The notes below the pieces were generated by a model. It worked only from the letters and a program-made list of their open reading frames with translations, ran no database searches and had not been told where the DNA came from. Below, in pieces: positions 18,534 to 30,741 of a DNA stretch of 64,000 nucleotides. The DNA comes from Salvia splendens. Its lineage: Eukaryota > Streptophyta > Magnoliopsida > Lamiales > Lamiaceae. The first letter of the stretch is position 1; each line of letters begins with the position of its first letter. Position numbers and translations under genes: made by a program. Location of the stretch: NCBI RefSeq assembly GCF_004379255.2, contig NC_056032.1, forward strand, positions 28,927,322 to 28,991,321, in the 5' to 3' direction.

Positions 18534-21500
18534 TCAAGATGGACTATAGACTGACTTGAAGTCCATCTTGAACAACAGATTACGGAAGGGTCCTGTCGCC
18601 AAAGGCTTCGCGAATATGTCTGCAAGTTGAAGATCATTGCGCACATGTAAAGGTTTGATCACTCCTTCGGCAAGCTTTTCTCTAACGGTGTGGCGGTCAA
18701 TTTCAATATGTTTGGTGCGTTCGTGGAATACTGGATTGGAGCTGATGTAAACGGCAGCTTGATTATCACAGTAAAGAGGCACATGTTGCTTCACTTCTAT
18801 GCCAAAGTCTCTGAGCAAGCAACTATCCACACCACCTCACAACAAGCAACAACCATAGCTCTGTACTCGGCCTCTGCTGAGGATCTAGACACGGTGTGTT
18901 GTTTCTTGGAGCGCCATGATATAAGTGAAGTGCCTAGAAACAAACAAAAGCCAGATATGCTTCTCCTAGTGTCGGGGCAAGCAGCCCAATCTGCATCAGA
19001 GAAATTACTCAAGGAAAGATCAGATTTGGCCGAGTAATATAGTCCATGGCCAATAGTTCCCTTCAAATATCGCAAAACATGTTCACCAGCAAGCATATGT
19101 CCAGTGTGAGGTTTTGATAGGAATTGACTAAGCTTGTTAACCGCAAAAGTGATATCAGGCCGAGTTATACACAGATACACAAGTCGACCTATCAATCTCC
19201 TATAAGCAGTTGGATCAGTGAGAGGTTCACTCTCTTCTTGCTGCAGTTGTTTGCTTGAATCCATAGGTGTAGCAGAGGGTTTAGGGTTCAGCCAAGTAGG
19301 CCAGCATCTGTGACAAGATCTAGAGCATATTTGTGTTGTGAAATGAATATACCACTCTTATTTCTTGCAATTTCAATCCCTAAAAAATATTTGGGATTGC
19401 CCAGATCCTTGAGCTTGAAATGAGCTTCAAGGAAATCCTTAAAACTGGCAATAAGTGTGGTGTCACTGCTAGCAACAAGAATGTCATCCACATAAATCAC
19501 TACTCCAAAGAAATTGCCATCCTTAGATCTCTTGAAGAAGTAAGAATGATCTGATGCTGATTGTGATAAACCAAATCCAAATAACACTTGAGAAAACTTC
19601 AAATACCACTGCCTAGAGGCTTGCTTTAAGCCATAGAGTTATTTCTTCAAACGGCAAACAAGTCTACCAGATTCTGGAGCTGGTTGTTGGACTTCCAATC
19701 CAGGAGGCAATGTCATGTATATTTCCTCATCAAGCTCACCATATAAAAAAGCAATATCAATATCTAAATGAGCAAGATGCCAACCGTTCACAGCAGCTAA
19801 GGCTAATAGCATTTTAATGTAGTGAGTTTAGCAACAGGTGAGAAAGTGTCATGAAAGTCCACCCCTGCCTGTTGTGTGAACCCTTTGGCAACCAAGCGTG
19901 CCTTATATCCTTCCACCGTTGCATCTGCCTTGAATTTTATCTTGTAAACCCATTTGCAAGATATAGGAATCTTGCCTGGTGGTAAAATAGTGATGAGCTA
20001 TGTATCAGTTCTCACCAGAGCTTGCAGTTCCTCTTGCATAACCAAAACCCACTCAGGGTGTTGTGCGGCTTGTTTATAGGAAGTAGGCTCAGTGAGAATG
20101 GAAAGGAGTATGATGAATTTTTGATAAGGCTCAGAGAGTTTATCCAAAGAGAAGTAGGAAGAGATGGGATATTTGGAAGATGAGACTACTGAATTGCATA
20201 TGTAGTCTGTAAGGTGAGAAGGAGTTTTGATAGTTCTTCCAAAGTTAGATTGGTGAGGTGTAGTCTGAGAGGTGTTATGAATAGCTTGTGAAATTTCTGT
20301 GTGAGATGAAGTTGTGTTAGGCTGAGGCAGAATAGCTTGTGAAATTTCAGTGTGAGAAGAAGTTGCATAATTGTGTTCAGGGAAAAAGGATAGGGACTGA
20401 TGTGATAAAGGTAATTCAGATTCATGAAAAAACACATTTCTGCTGATGAATATGTGGTTAGTCTCCAAATCCATAACTTTGTATCCCTTATATCCAGAGG
20501 GATATCCAATGAATATACACTTTACAGCTCTTGGAGAGAATTTATTTTTGCTTTTATCTAATGTTGAAGCAAAACAAAGGCAGCCAAACACTCTGAGATT
20601 GGAGTAGATTGATGGTTTGTTGAATAGGATTTGGAAAGGTGTTGTGTTGTGTGGAAGGACAGAAGAGGTTAGTCTATTTATGAGAAAGGATGCTGTAAGT
20701 ATGCACTCACCCCAGAACTCCAAGGAAAGATAGGATTGGAACAACAAACTTCTTGCAACATTCAATAGGTGTTGGTGTTTCCTCTCAACCCTCGCATTTT
20801 GCCGAGGTGTTTCTACACATGAATGTTGAGTGATAGTTCCATATTTAGAGAGTAAAGAAGTGAGGTTAAATTCAGGTGCATTGTCACTTCTCAAGATTTT
20901 GATTTTCTTAGAAAACTGAGTGAGCACAGTAGAGAAAAACTGTGTCATTATGGATGGAACTTCTAATTTGAGAGAAAAGGAAAGTCCAGACAAATCTAGA
21001 ATAGTCATCTACTATATTAAGGAAATATTTGTGGCCAGTGTGTGTAGGGGGTGGAAAAAGGTCCCCAAACATCACAATGAATCATATCAAAAATAGCAGA
21101 TGAGTTGTATGTGGATATGGGAAAAGGCAGCTTTTTCCCATTTGGCTAGAGGGCATATTTGACAAGTAGATAGATGAGTATTTGTTGGAGACAAATTATC
21201 TGATATCAATTTGAGTTTATTCAGAGATGGATGGCCCAAACGTTGGTGCCATATATCAAGGCTTACTACAGTATTTACAGAAGCCAAATGAGTAAAAGAA
21301 GAATTGTCAAGGGTGTTACTTGAAGTGTGTTTCAGATTGTGATCAACAGCACGTGATGAAGCTGGAAGCTCAAAGATGTATAGGTTTCCAACATGGTTAC
21401 CCCTCCCAATCAGAGTCCCCTGTAAAGCTTCCTGGATTTGGAACTGATTGTGAGTAAATGAGACAGTATATGAGGAATTTTTGGTGAGTGCACTTACAGA

Positions 21501-22893
21501 GATCAAATTGAAAGAGAATGAAGGAACATATAGAACAGAGGATAGGGTAATAATAGGTGTCAATTTGATATTACCTATGTGTGTGACAAGTGTTGTTTGG
21601 CCATTTGGTAGATTCACAGAAGCATTAGAGATTGGAGATACATATGAGAAAAGAGATTGATCATAGCATACATGATGAGTAGCACATGTATTTAGAATCC
21701 AAGTAGATGATCTAGAGCATGATGATTTAATAGAATTGACAGTAGAGGATAAGGAAATTGTACCAGAAAAGGTATTAGGAGGTTGTGTTGGAGGCTCAGG
21801 TGTAGAAGTAGGACTTTGAGTGTGCAATTGGCTCTGCAAGAGACTTACAAGTTGTTGATATTGATCCATGCTAGGCAAATTCATAGCAGTCAGAGGAGAC
21901 CTCTTCAAATCTGAACCAGATGAACTTTCTTCAACAAAATTCACTGATCTGTGTTGTTGTGGTTTTGAAAAACCAGATCCTCCAGATCCAGTTGCACTTG
22001 ATGGTTTGCTCTTCCCTCAGCCAAAACCAGGGGAAAACCGTGATTGTGATTTGTTCTTCCACAATGAGTGCATAGGAACTGTGATTTGTTCTTCCACAGT
22101 GAGTGCATAGGAACTTACTCAAACCTCTGCCATAGTTTGAAGTAGCATTTGTAAGCGGTTGCTCACTAGGAACTGGAGGTGTGGATTGATTTCCTTCAAT
22201 ATGTCGTTGCATTTCCTCTTGAATCACCTAGGAAAACACCTTTGAAAATGAAGGCAAAGGAGTTATAGACAAAATATGAGATCTAATCTGTGAAAATGAA
22301 GGATTCAAACCGATCAAAAACTGCATAGTGCAGTCATTTTCCTGATGTTGATGCCAACGTGCAGCACTGTAACAAGTACATCTAGCACAAGTGCACCACG
22401 AGATTGGTTGAGAATTTTTGAATTCATCCCAAATGATCCTCAAATTCGTGAAATAACTGCTGACATCAGAATTTCCTTGCAAGAGAGGTATAAGTTGCTG
22501 CCTTAATTGATATAACCGAGCTGAGTCTCCAAGAGAGAAACGCTCCTTAAGATCTGACCAAATCTCATGGGCATCATCTAAGTACATGATGCTTGAACAT
22601 ATTTGAGAAGAAACCGAGTTCTGCAGCCAAGCTATGACCATGTTATTGCAGCGAATCCACGGTTGATAGAGAAGATCCTCTCAGCTAGGCCTGGGAATGG
22701 ATCCATCAACAAAAACCAACTTGTTCTTAGCAAGCAGAGCAGTTGTGAATGATCGACTCCAAGTAGTGTAGTTGGAGCCAATGAGCTGTTGTGGAACAAG
22801 AACAACACCAGGATTGTCGCTCGTATGAAGGAAATATGGACTGGAGGTGTCTTCAGGTGGCGGAGGTCGAGCACGACCACCGCGACCATTCAT
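18534..22893 (-). pseudogene. Degenerate copia gag-pol
   Basis: Minus-strand gag starts at 22893 (MNGRGGRARPPP) with the LIGSNYTTWSRSF motif and a UBN2-type region to 22228, broken by a stop after GSIPRPS near 22683 and a frameshift. A CTHCGRTNH zinc-knuckle text lies near 22090, damaged by a tandem duplication of about 35 bp (22041-22112). The protease motif near 21690 reads LNTCATHH, where the family has LDSGATxH, so the catalytic Asp is Asn. WHQRLGHPS (GAG pre-integrase) is near 21235; integrase text RSDNAPEF and NARVERKHQ spans 20750-20900; RT has YVDD near 19490; RNase H/C-terminal text ([21 protein letters not shown]) spans 18534-19264. Multiple frameshifts separate the blocks. Confidence 0.9.
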
Positions 22894-22971
22894 TTTGATC
22901 GATTGAATTGAGAAAAAAAGATGATAAGAGAGATCAAAGAGACGTAGCGGAAGATATAAGCTCTGGTGCCA

Positions 22972-23284
22972 TAACAAACTTATAAATGCAGCATTGCTGC
23001 GTTTGAAAGAGAGAGATATTTTGAAGAATTTGAATATGTTTTCTTATTGATTGAATTGAGAAAGTACAACCAGATACACCACCTTATATACTATGATGTT
23101 GGTGGTGTAGATGCAACGAGAACACACGATAACAACTTCATGTAAGTAACAAACTAACTCAACTCTCTAACTAACTAACTACAGCTCAATGACAGTTGTA
23201 TAAACGACTTTCTTCACGTGTGATGAGTCGAGTTTCACGAGCTAAGTCGACGACGTTGATGCATGGCAGTCTTCTTCTCTAATA
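22972..23284 (-). repeat. 5' LTR of the copia element
   Basis: 313 bp partner of 18205-18524; the gag side carries the PBS-like sequence. Confidence 0.93.
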
Positions 23285-23289
23285 CTCTT

Positions 23290-24639
23290 TCTGCCCCGAG
23301 AAAAATGACTCATTCCTTGGGCGACATGAGAATTTATGCAACTTTATTTTGTGTGTTAAGTGGTGAGAGTAAAGTAGTAACATAGATGGAATAAAGTATA
23401 AATAAATGTGTTTCCATTTTTAGTAATTGGTCATCTTGATTGAGATAATAAAAAAAGTGGGTCATCTTCAATTAGACGGAATAATATAGTGCGAATGATG
23501 ATGGGGCAGACAAGTCAACTTCACATTCTTCCTACATCGCTACTCCAAAGGACTACCTATTTGTGAACAAGTAAATAAGCATTTGGTAATCCACATCACA
23601 CATTTATGTATATCTTCTACCAGACTAATACTTGATTTTGTATTTACACATAGTATCCTCCGTTATTTGAAGACTGGTATTCACTTTGTGGCATCTGAAT
23701 CATACACAATGGCAGGCAGCAAAGAGAAAAGATGGAATTCAATATGCAAATAGTGAGAATGGATTTCGATGTGTATGGGAGGGAGGCCTGAGCTGAGCAT
23801 CAATGAGAAAACACAACCAAATATGTTTGTAGAGATTTCCCCAACACATTGATGATCTAAGTTGTGGACGGTCGAATTAAGGATTGAATGGTCAGGTTGT
23901 TGGATAAATATTTTAGAATTCCAACCACTATACCAACAACATCTCATTCCTAATTCCTAATTCCTAATTCCTAATTGATTCATAGTTTGTTCAGTATTGG
24001 GTTAAGTCATTTTTCCGGATTTTCTATTTGTAAATCTTGATCTTCTCAATTTTGTTGCATGTTTTTTTACTTGTTTGATCTTCTAAATTGAGATTATTTC
24101 CCAACAAAAACAATTTTCTAGTTGAAACATTAATTTAAATTCATCTACGCCTCGTAACACTCTACTAAGAGCCCCATTTTTGTTCCAATAATTCAATACA
24201 ATCCAATCTAACTTAAATTAATTAGTACATCTAAGCTTATAAACAAAATATGTAGACCAAATATTAATTGAATGAATTGGTTTTACATACGGTAGAGATA
24301 TTAAAATAATTGAAATCACGTGCCGTATGAGTCATCCAATGTTATTGTTTTGTTGAAAGTGTAATTTGTTGAGTTGACAAATGTAAACGTATTAATGGAG
24401 TGCTCAATTCGTAACTTGGTAAATTATTGATATAAACTTGGTCAATAAGGCTACATACACATTAATCCTTCTGCTTTCCTTTTCCCCTTCGTTGCAACAA
24501 TACGGATAGGAATTAATTGATACATACCATATATCGTATCGAAATGGTTATAGTATTCCTATGCTGAATATTCTAAATTAATAAAATTCATACTTATTTA
24601 GTCAAAATTTTGATATACCATTATTTAGAACAATACTGA
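23290..24639. other. Intergenic DNA with simple repeat and MITE remnants
   Basis: A degenerate Stowaway-like pair (CTCTTTCTGCCCCGAG at 23285, TCAATTAGACGGAATAAT near 23468) suggests the copia element landed at the edge of an old MITE. At 23944-23975 the heptamer ATTCCTA is repeated about four times. No gene seen. Confidence 0.4.
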
Positions 24640-24896
24640 TACTCACTTACGTCCCATGATAGTTGAGTCATTTCTTTTCTTTCATATATTTTTAAAAAAT
24701 AATATTAAATAGTTAAAGTGGGGAGAATAAAGCAAAGAAAATCTTAAACAAAATGAAATGTTTTAAACAATACTTAGTAATATGGACCTCACAATCTATT
24801 AACACTACTTTCATCACATTTTCCCTTTTTCTCTTTTATTTTATCAATTAAATATTAAAATTCATGTCATTTACAATTTCTATGTGGAGGGAGGTA
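24640..24896. mobile_element. Stowaway-like MITE (degenerate)
   Basis: Left end TACTCACTTACGTCCCATGATAG, right end TTTCTATGTGGAGGGAGGTAGTA. A second right end (TTTTTTGGGACGGAGGGAGTA) closes at about 25170, so two elements may lie side by side. Confidence 0.55.
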
Positions 24897-25286
24897 GTAT
24901 TATATTACAAATATAATTAATAGTATATGAAATATCTTCTGTATTTACGGCATATATCATTTTTACATTATACCAACTTCTTCCCTTAAAATTACCACAT
25001 TTGTCATTAGGTATGTTCCTTAAAAATAGACCAATTTTATTTAAGAATTTTTTTGTCTCTCTAAAGAGGTGGGTCTTATCTCCATTAACAATACTTCAAT
25101 CACTTTTTCTTTCTCTCTTACTTTACCAATTGCATTAAAACTCGTGTCATTTTTTGGGACGGAGGGAGTATACTATTAATATATAAATATGGGACATAAG
25201 GAGTATATCTTCTAAAGTCTTAAGTATGAGATCTATGATGGTTGGTTTGGAGTGACGTGTATGATAGTTCAGAATAATTAAAATTA

Positions 25287-26139
25287 GAGGGAACATCATT
25301 TTAGGTCCATGAACTTTGACAAAGTATCATTTTAGGTCCGTGAACTTTGAAAATCTCATTTTAGGTCCGTGAACTTTGAGTTAGTATCATTTTAGGTCCT
25401 TTTTACTATTTCCAAGTTTTTTTGGACAAAAATACCCTCAATTCCTTAAAATGTATATATTTTTAATAAATTTATCATATACTCATATTTTTTTATAAAT
25501 ATATTTAAAATATATTTTTGACAAATTTTCTAAATATAATTTGACCTTAAATATTATCACTTAATTTTGTGACATGCAAGTAAAATTGCTTCTTCAATTT
25601 TTATATTATTTTTTTTTAAATTGAATAAAGAACGTTTCTCTAATAATAAAAAATTGAATAAAGATCTTTTCTTGCATGTCACAAAATTAAATGATAATAT
25701 TGAAGGTCAAATTATATTTATTGTCAAAAATATATTGTAAAGATATTTATAAAAAGATCTTTATTCAATTTTTTTATTATTAAAGAAAAGTTCTTTATTC
25801 AATTTTTAAAAAAATTAATATAAAAAATTAAAGAAGCAATTTTACTTGCATGTCACAAAATTAAGTGATAATGTTTATGGTCAAATTATATTTAGAAAAT
25901 TTGTCAAAAATATATTATAAAGATATTTAAAAAAATATGAGTATATGATAAATTTATTAAAAATATATACTACATTTTAAGGTATTAAGGGTATTTTCGT
26001 CCAAAAAAACTTGGAAATAGTAAAAAGGACCTAAAATGATACTAACTCAAAGTTCACGGACTTAAAATAAGATTTTCAAAGTTCACGGACCTAAAATGAT
26101 ACTTTGACAAAGTTTGTGGACCTAAAATGATGTTCCCTC
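25287..26139. mobile_element. Foldback MULE with perfect 9-bp target duplication
   Basis: 853 bp, nearly all of it inverted repeat: the left arm begins GAGGGAACATCATTTTAGG and the right arm ends CCTAAAATGATGTTCCCTC, with complementarity continuing to the centre near 25700. Identical TTAAAATTA flanks at 25278-25286 and 26140-26148. Each arm contains the phrase TCATTTTAGGTCC(A/G)TGAACTTTGA two to three times. Non-coding; transcription through it would give a long hairpin RNA. Confidence 0.93.
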
Positions 26140-26181
26140 TTAAAATTAATGTGTTAAGAAATATTATTATTAGAATTGTAG

Positions 26182-26436
26182 TACTCCTTCTGTCCCACAT
26201 AATTTGACCCAATTTTCCATTTTGGGTCGTCCCACATAATTTGACCAATTTCACTTTTACCATTTTTGGTAGTGGACCTCACATTCCACTAACTCATTCC
26301 TACTCACATTTAATTATAAAACTAATATATAAAAGTAGGACTCATATTCCATAACTTTTTCAACTCACTTTTCATTACATTTCTTAAAACTCGTGTCCGG
26401 CCAAAGTGTCCCAAATTATGTGGGACGGAGGGAGTA
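26182..26436. mobile_element. Stowaway MITE
   Basis: Ends TACTCCTTCTGTCCCACATAAT and ATTATGTGGGACGGAGGGAGTA with TA flanks. It lies about 350 bp upstream of the PILS6 start codon, in the presumed promoter. Confidence 0.9.
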
Positions 26437-26782
26437 CCAACCAACGGCCTCAGCTTTTGTAAGTCTAATTTGATTCGATTGGGTTTCAGAATAATTCTGG
26501 AAAAGGGGGTTGGTGGGGTCTACTAGGAGGAAGATCTTCAAACGCCATCGTCTTGCAACCACCACAACACAACAATTGCTCCATCTTTCTTTCCCGTGAA
26601 TTCACAAATTCTTTTCTTCCGCTACTCGATTTTGGAATTGGACCGTCAAGTACTTCCTCTGTAACTTCCTCTTTCCTTTCCTTTCCTTTTCATTTTCCCC
26701 CCTTTCTCTGATTTATTTGATTCATAGATCATAATTCGTTATTGTTTCCCCTATTCATAGTGATTTATTACCTCGCCAAAAG

Positions 26783-29700
26783 ATGGATCGAGTGCAGAGG
26801 TTACTGATCGAGGTTTTAATCGAGCCCCAAAAGGGGGGCCAATCAGTTCTCACCACAATAAAGATTGCGGTTCTTCCCATAGCCAAAGTTTTTACCATGT
26901 GCTTTCTTGGCCTTCTTATGGCTTCCAAGTATGTGAATATTTTGCCTTCTAATGGCAGAAAGCTCTTGAATGGGGTAATCAAATTCTGTTTCTTTCCCAA
27001 TTCTTCACTTCTCATGCTTTAAACTATGCAATTGACATGATCTACTACTTGCAGTTGGTCTTCTCACTGCTTCTCCCATGTTTGATATTCTCGCAATTGG
27101 GGCAAGCTATAACTTTTGAAAAAATGATTGAATGGTAAGAGTTTGAGTTTGTCAAGTAATATAGTACTCCCTCGGTCCCGACTTAGATTACACATTTCTT
27201 AATCGGCATAGAATTTTATGAGTTGTTGGTTATGTGTTTAATTGAAGAGGGATAAAGTGGTTGTAAGTATTAAATGAAGAGGGAAAAAATAGTTAGATAT
27301 TTAATTGAGGGGAGAAAAAGTGGTTGGGTGAATTAATTGGAAAGAGAAAGTTTCTAAAAATAGAAATGTGTCATTTTATTTGGGTCAAACTGAAAACGAA
27401 AGTGTGTCATCTTAACTGAGAGGAGGGAGTACTAAGAAGCAATTAGTATTAGGTGCTGCTCATTTGACATTCTAGTTTTGCAGGTGGTTCATTCCTGTCA
27501 ATGTGGTGATTGCTTCTATAACAGGATCCATTATAGGTCTTGTTGTTGCGTCCATTGTCCGACCTCCTTACCCGTACTTCAAGTTTACTATAGTGCAAAT
27601 TGGAATAGGTACTATACAACAGGACTGGCTGAGTTCCTTTCTATTTACCCGTCTTTCTGTAACTATGCGGAGGAGACGGCAAATAGTCGTATGTCTAGTT
27701 ATTTTCTGGTTCAAGTGTGCTCTCTTATCATCTTGTGCGATGTTTGTGATGGTCGCGTGATAAATGTGGTAGTATAGATGCAACATAGGACATACTGCAC
27801 TCTCTCTCTTTAGTGTACTAGATAAAGATTAAGTTTTCGATATATATGCTTCATGTAGAAAAGATAATACATTGATGCATGAAGGTAGTCCGTTTGTTTT
27901 GTTGGAGTAAAAGTAATGCTTAAAATTCAGGATGATTGGCTACACAAGTAGTAATACAGTATATGAGAACCATATCTTGGAAACAAAGCCAGAGAAAGTC
28001 CCAATATCTGTGTTGGAACTAACTAAAGCTAAAAGCGAGCAAACAATACTGTGATTCTATTACTTACCAAGAGGAATTAATCTAAAACTGCAAGCTTGAA
28101 GCCAACTACATCAAAAGTTCAATTATGATGGATGTCAATGGTTTCTCCTCTCTCCTGACAAATATTGGCTAGATGTTGAATTTTATTCTCCTTCGATTTA
28201 GGATTTCTGATAATTCATGCTTTTTACACTTCTAGGTAATGGATTTCAGCATAAAACCTGGATCCTCTAAATAATTTCCATTATTTCAGGGAATATTGGG
28301 AATGTGCCTCTCGTCTTAATTGCTGCATTATGTCGAGATAAATCAAACCCATTTGGTGACACTGATAAATGTTCTCAAGATGGAAATGCCTACATCTCAT
28401 TTGGCCAATGGGTAAGTTCTCACAGTTAAGGATCTATGGATCTATTCAGGTCTCATATTTAGCAAGTCTCCCACCTAGAAAGTCGATACATTTGGCAAAT
28501 TTTTAGAGATGTACATTCTTATATGCCTTTTACAGTTTTACGCATGTTAATATCATACATTATGCTTTGTTTAAAGAGCCTACGGGGTATCATTCTTGTA
28601 GTATTGTTTGAAATAGTAAAAGGTGGTTATTTATCTGACAAAAGAAAAACTGTTACTCACCTGATGCTCTTTTACGACCTCTCTTCACACTTCTTTGCAA
28701 AGGATAATTTGTTTCTATCACAGGTTGGCGCAATTATCCTGTACACCTATGTTTTTCAAATGCTTGCCCCTCCCCCTGGTGGATATGATGGTGAAGATGG
28801 AAATATGCCCTTGAAAAATTCTGCGAGAAATAGCCCCAGTGCACTTGCTAGTGATGCTTCTCCTGAGCGACTTCCCCTGCTTGCTGAGGCAACACCAGTT
28901 TATTCAAATTCCACCAATAAAGACAAGGTAAGAACTTTAACAAATTCCAGTTCTGCATATAATCTTAGGCTGGTATCATGCTTCTGTTAAATTTGATATA
29001 TAGAACTATGTTGGAACTTCATGTATGCATATATGTCTATGACCATTATGTAAGTTCCATGTAGTTACTAGGTTTGGTTGTTATTGGCTGTTTAATCACT
29101 ACTTCTTAGTCTCTTGAACTTCGTCTCTTGAACTTCTAGGATGAAGGATATGGATTCAGGCAGTTTTCTGTAATTCCTATTTGTCTACTGTTAAATCATT
29201 GCTAATTCGGCTTTGAATTTCTCTCAAGAGGATATCAACAATAACAGTCTAGCCCAGATATAGGAAATTTGGTCTACCCAGGTCTAAGTTGCACTATGTT
29301 GGACCTAAATACTGATTGAGCAACTCGACATGCAATCACATTTACTTTACTAGTTTTCTACTGAATCTCTGATCTCAACCCTTTGTGCAGGTCAAAGATT
29401 TTCTGAAATATATTTATGAAAAACTGAAGCTCAAGCAAATCGTTCAACCACCAATTATTGCTTCGGTAAGTCTATTTCTTAAAATATGTCAATATTTATG
29501 AATAACTGAAGCTCAAGTAATCGTCCAAGAAAAGGTTACTGCGTATTGGTTTGCGTGATTTTTTGCCAAGGGCCTATGTGATTGGAATAATCTCACCTTC
29601 CTTGCAATATTATTATTTGTACAGGTTGTCGCAATATTCATTGGGTGTGTTCCTTTCTTAAAGAAATTAATATTCACCGCAGATGCTCCTCTGTACTTTT

Positions 29701-30413
29701 TTACAGACAGCTGCATGATTCTTGGGTATGTTCTATGTTCTCCCTCCATGGAATGATGTCATTTGATTAATCTTTGTTAATCTGTTGGTTAGGAAGGGAT
29801 GAGGCCAGCGTTTACATGTATTGTTGATGATTGTATTCTAATGGGTTATTTTTGTTATCAGAGAAGCAATGATCCCGTGTATATTGTTGGCTTTAGGAGG
29901 CAACCTTGTCGATGGTAAGATTCTACATCAGCTATCTGTAACTTGCCTAGTCCTATTCCTATTCCCATCGTCATCGCATAATCCTTGCTTCTCCATGATA
30001 TGAGAAATGAGTGTTTGTTCTATGCAGGGCCAGGGCGAGGGAGCGCAAAAATTGGTGCCCGGACAACTGCAGCCATTGTTTTTGGGAGATTGTGCTTGGT
30101 TCCTCCAACTGGACTAGGGGTTGTCATGTTGGCTGATAAACTGGGATTCCTGCCCCCTGGTGACAAAATGTTCAGATTCGTGCTCCTACTCCAACACACG
30201 ATGCCTACTTCTGTGCTAGCAGGTAATCCTTATTTCGTAAAGTATATCAATATTACATTCTTGCTCGTGTTTGAGACATTCGTATTCGCAGGGGCTGTTG
30301 CCAATCTACGAGGATGTGGAAAGGAGGCTGCTTCCGTCCTGTTTTGGGTTCACATTTTTGCTGTTTTCTCAATGGCTGGTTGGATTATTCTTTACCTCAA
30401 CATATTATTTTGA
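26783..30413 (+). CDS. PILS6: PIN-LIKES auxin carrier, PILS6 type
   Basis: Ten coding exons: 26783-26974, 27055-27134, 27484-27608, 28290-28411, 28724-28927, 29391-29465, 29625-29725, 29862-29914, 30028-30222, 30292-30413. Together 422 codons plus stop. The first exon (IKIAVLPIAKVFTMCFLGLLMASKYVNILP, split over two helices) and later motifs SLLLPCLIFSQLGQA, WWFIPVNVV, QIGIGNIGNVPLV, ALCRDKSNPFGD, ALGGNLVDGPG and LLLQHTMPTSVLAG are diagnostic of PILS6 as I recall it. The membrane transport (auxin efflux carrier-like) fold has about ten helices with a central loop in exons 5-6. PILS proteins sit in the endoplasmic reticulum and restrict nuclear auxin signalling; Arabidopsis PILS6 is temperature-responsive. 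Intron 2 holds a Stowaway. The gene ends 329 bp from the convergent RING-H2 stop codon. Confidence 0.94.
27165..27431. mobile_element. Stowaway MITE in PILS6 intron 2
   Basis: Ends TACTCCCTCGGTCCCGACTTAG and AACTGAGAGGAGGGAGTA with TA flanks, wholly within the 27135-27483 intron. Confidence 0.88.
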
Positions 30414-30741
30414 GGTCTACAACTTCGACTAGTTCGTTTACTGCCCCAATTGCGAGGATGTATATGTAGAGCAGTAGAGGCACAAGTTATCCCTGTGCAG
30501 TGTAAATGCTTCATTTTATTGTACTATTAAGCATCCACTTTCTATTTAATTATATGATTAAAATTTCCAAACTCCACATTTGTTATCTTATATCAGCATA
30601 TAACACTGAAAATACAAAGAGTAGAGGAAATGTAAATACAGAAGAAGCAATGTACTATTATCTAAAGATGGAAACATATGACATGTAAACAACATATACA
30701 GCCTTAACAATCCTAGTAAAAAAAACCAAATTGAAGCATAG

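Larger units (their letters stand above)
18205..23284 (-). mobile_element. Ty1/copia LTR retrotransposon (complete structure, dead)
   Basis: Full-length element on the minus strand: LTRs 18205-18524 and 22972-23284, flanked by the 5-bp target duplication CTCTT (18200-18204 and 23285-23289). Next to the 5' LTR is a PBS-like GGCACCAGAGC (complement of 22961-22971), next to the 3' LTR a polypurine TTGAGGGAGGAC (18525-18540 complement). Domain order gag, zinc knuckle, protease, integrase, RT, RNase H is copia order. LTRs start TATTAG and end GTTTGTTA in element orientation instead of TG...CA. All coding regions carry stops or frameshifts, so it is not autonomous. Confidence 0.93.
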
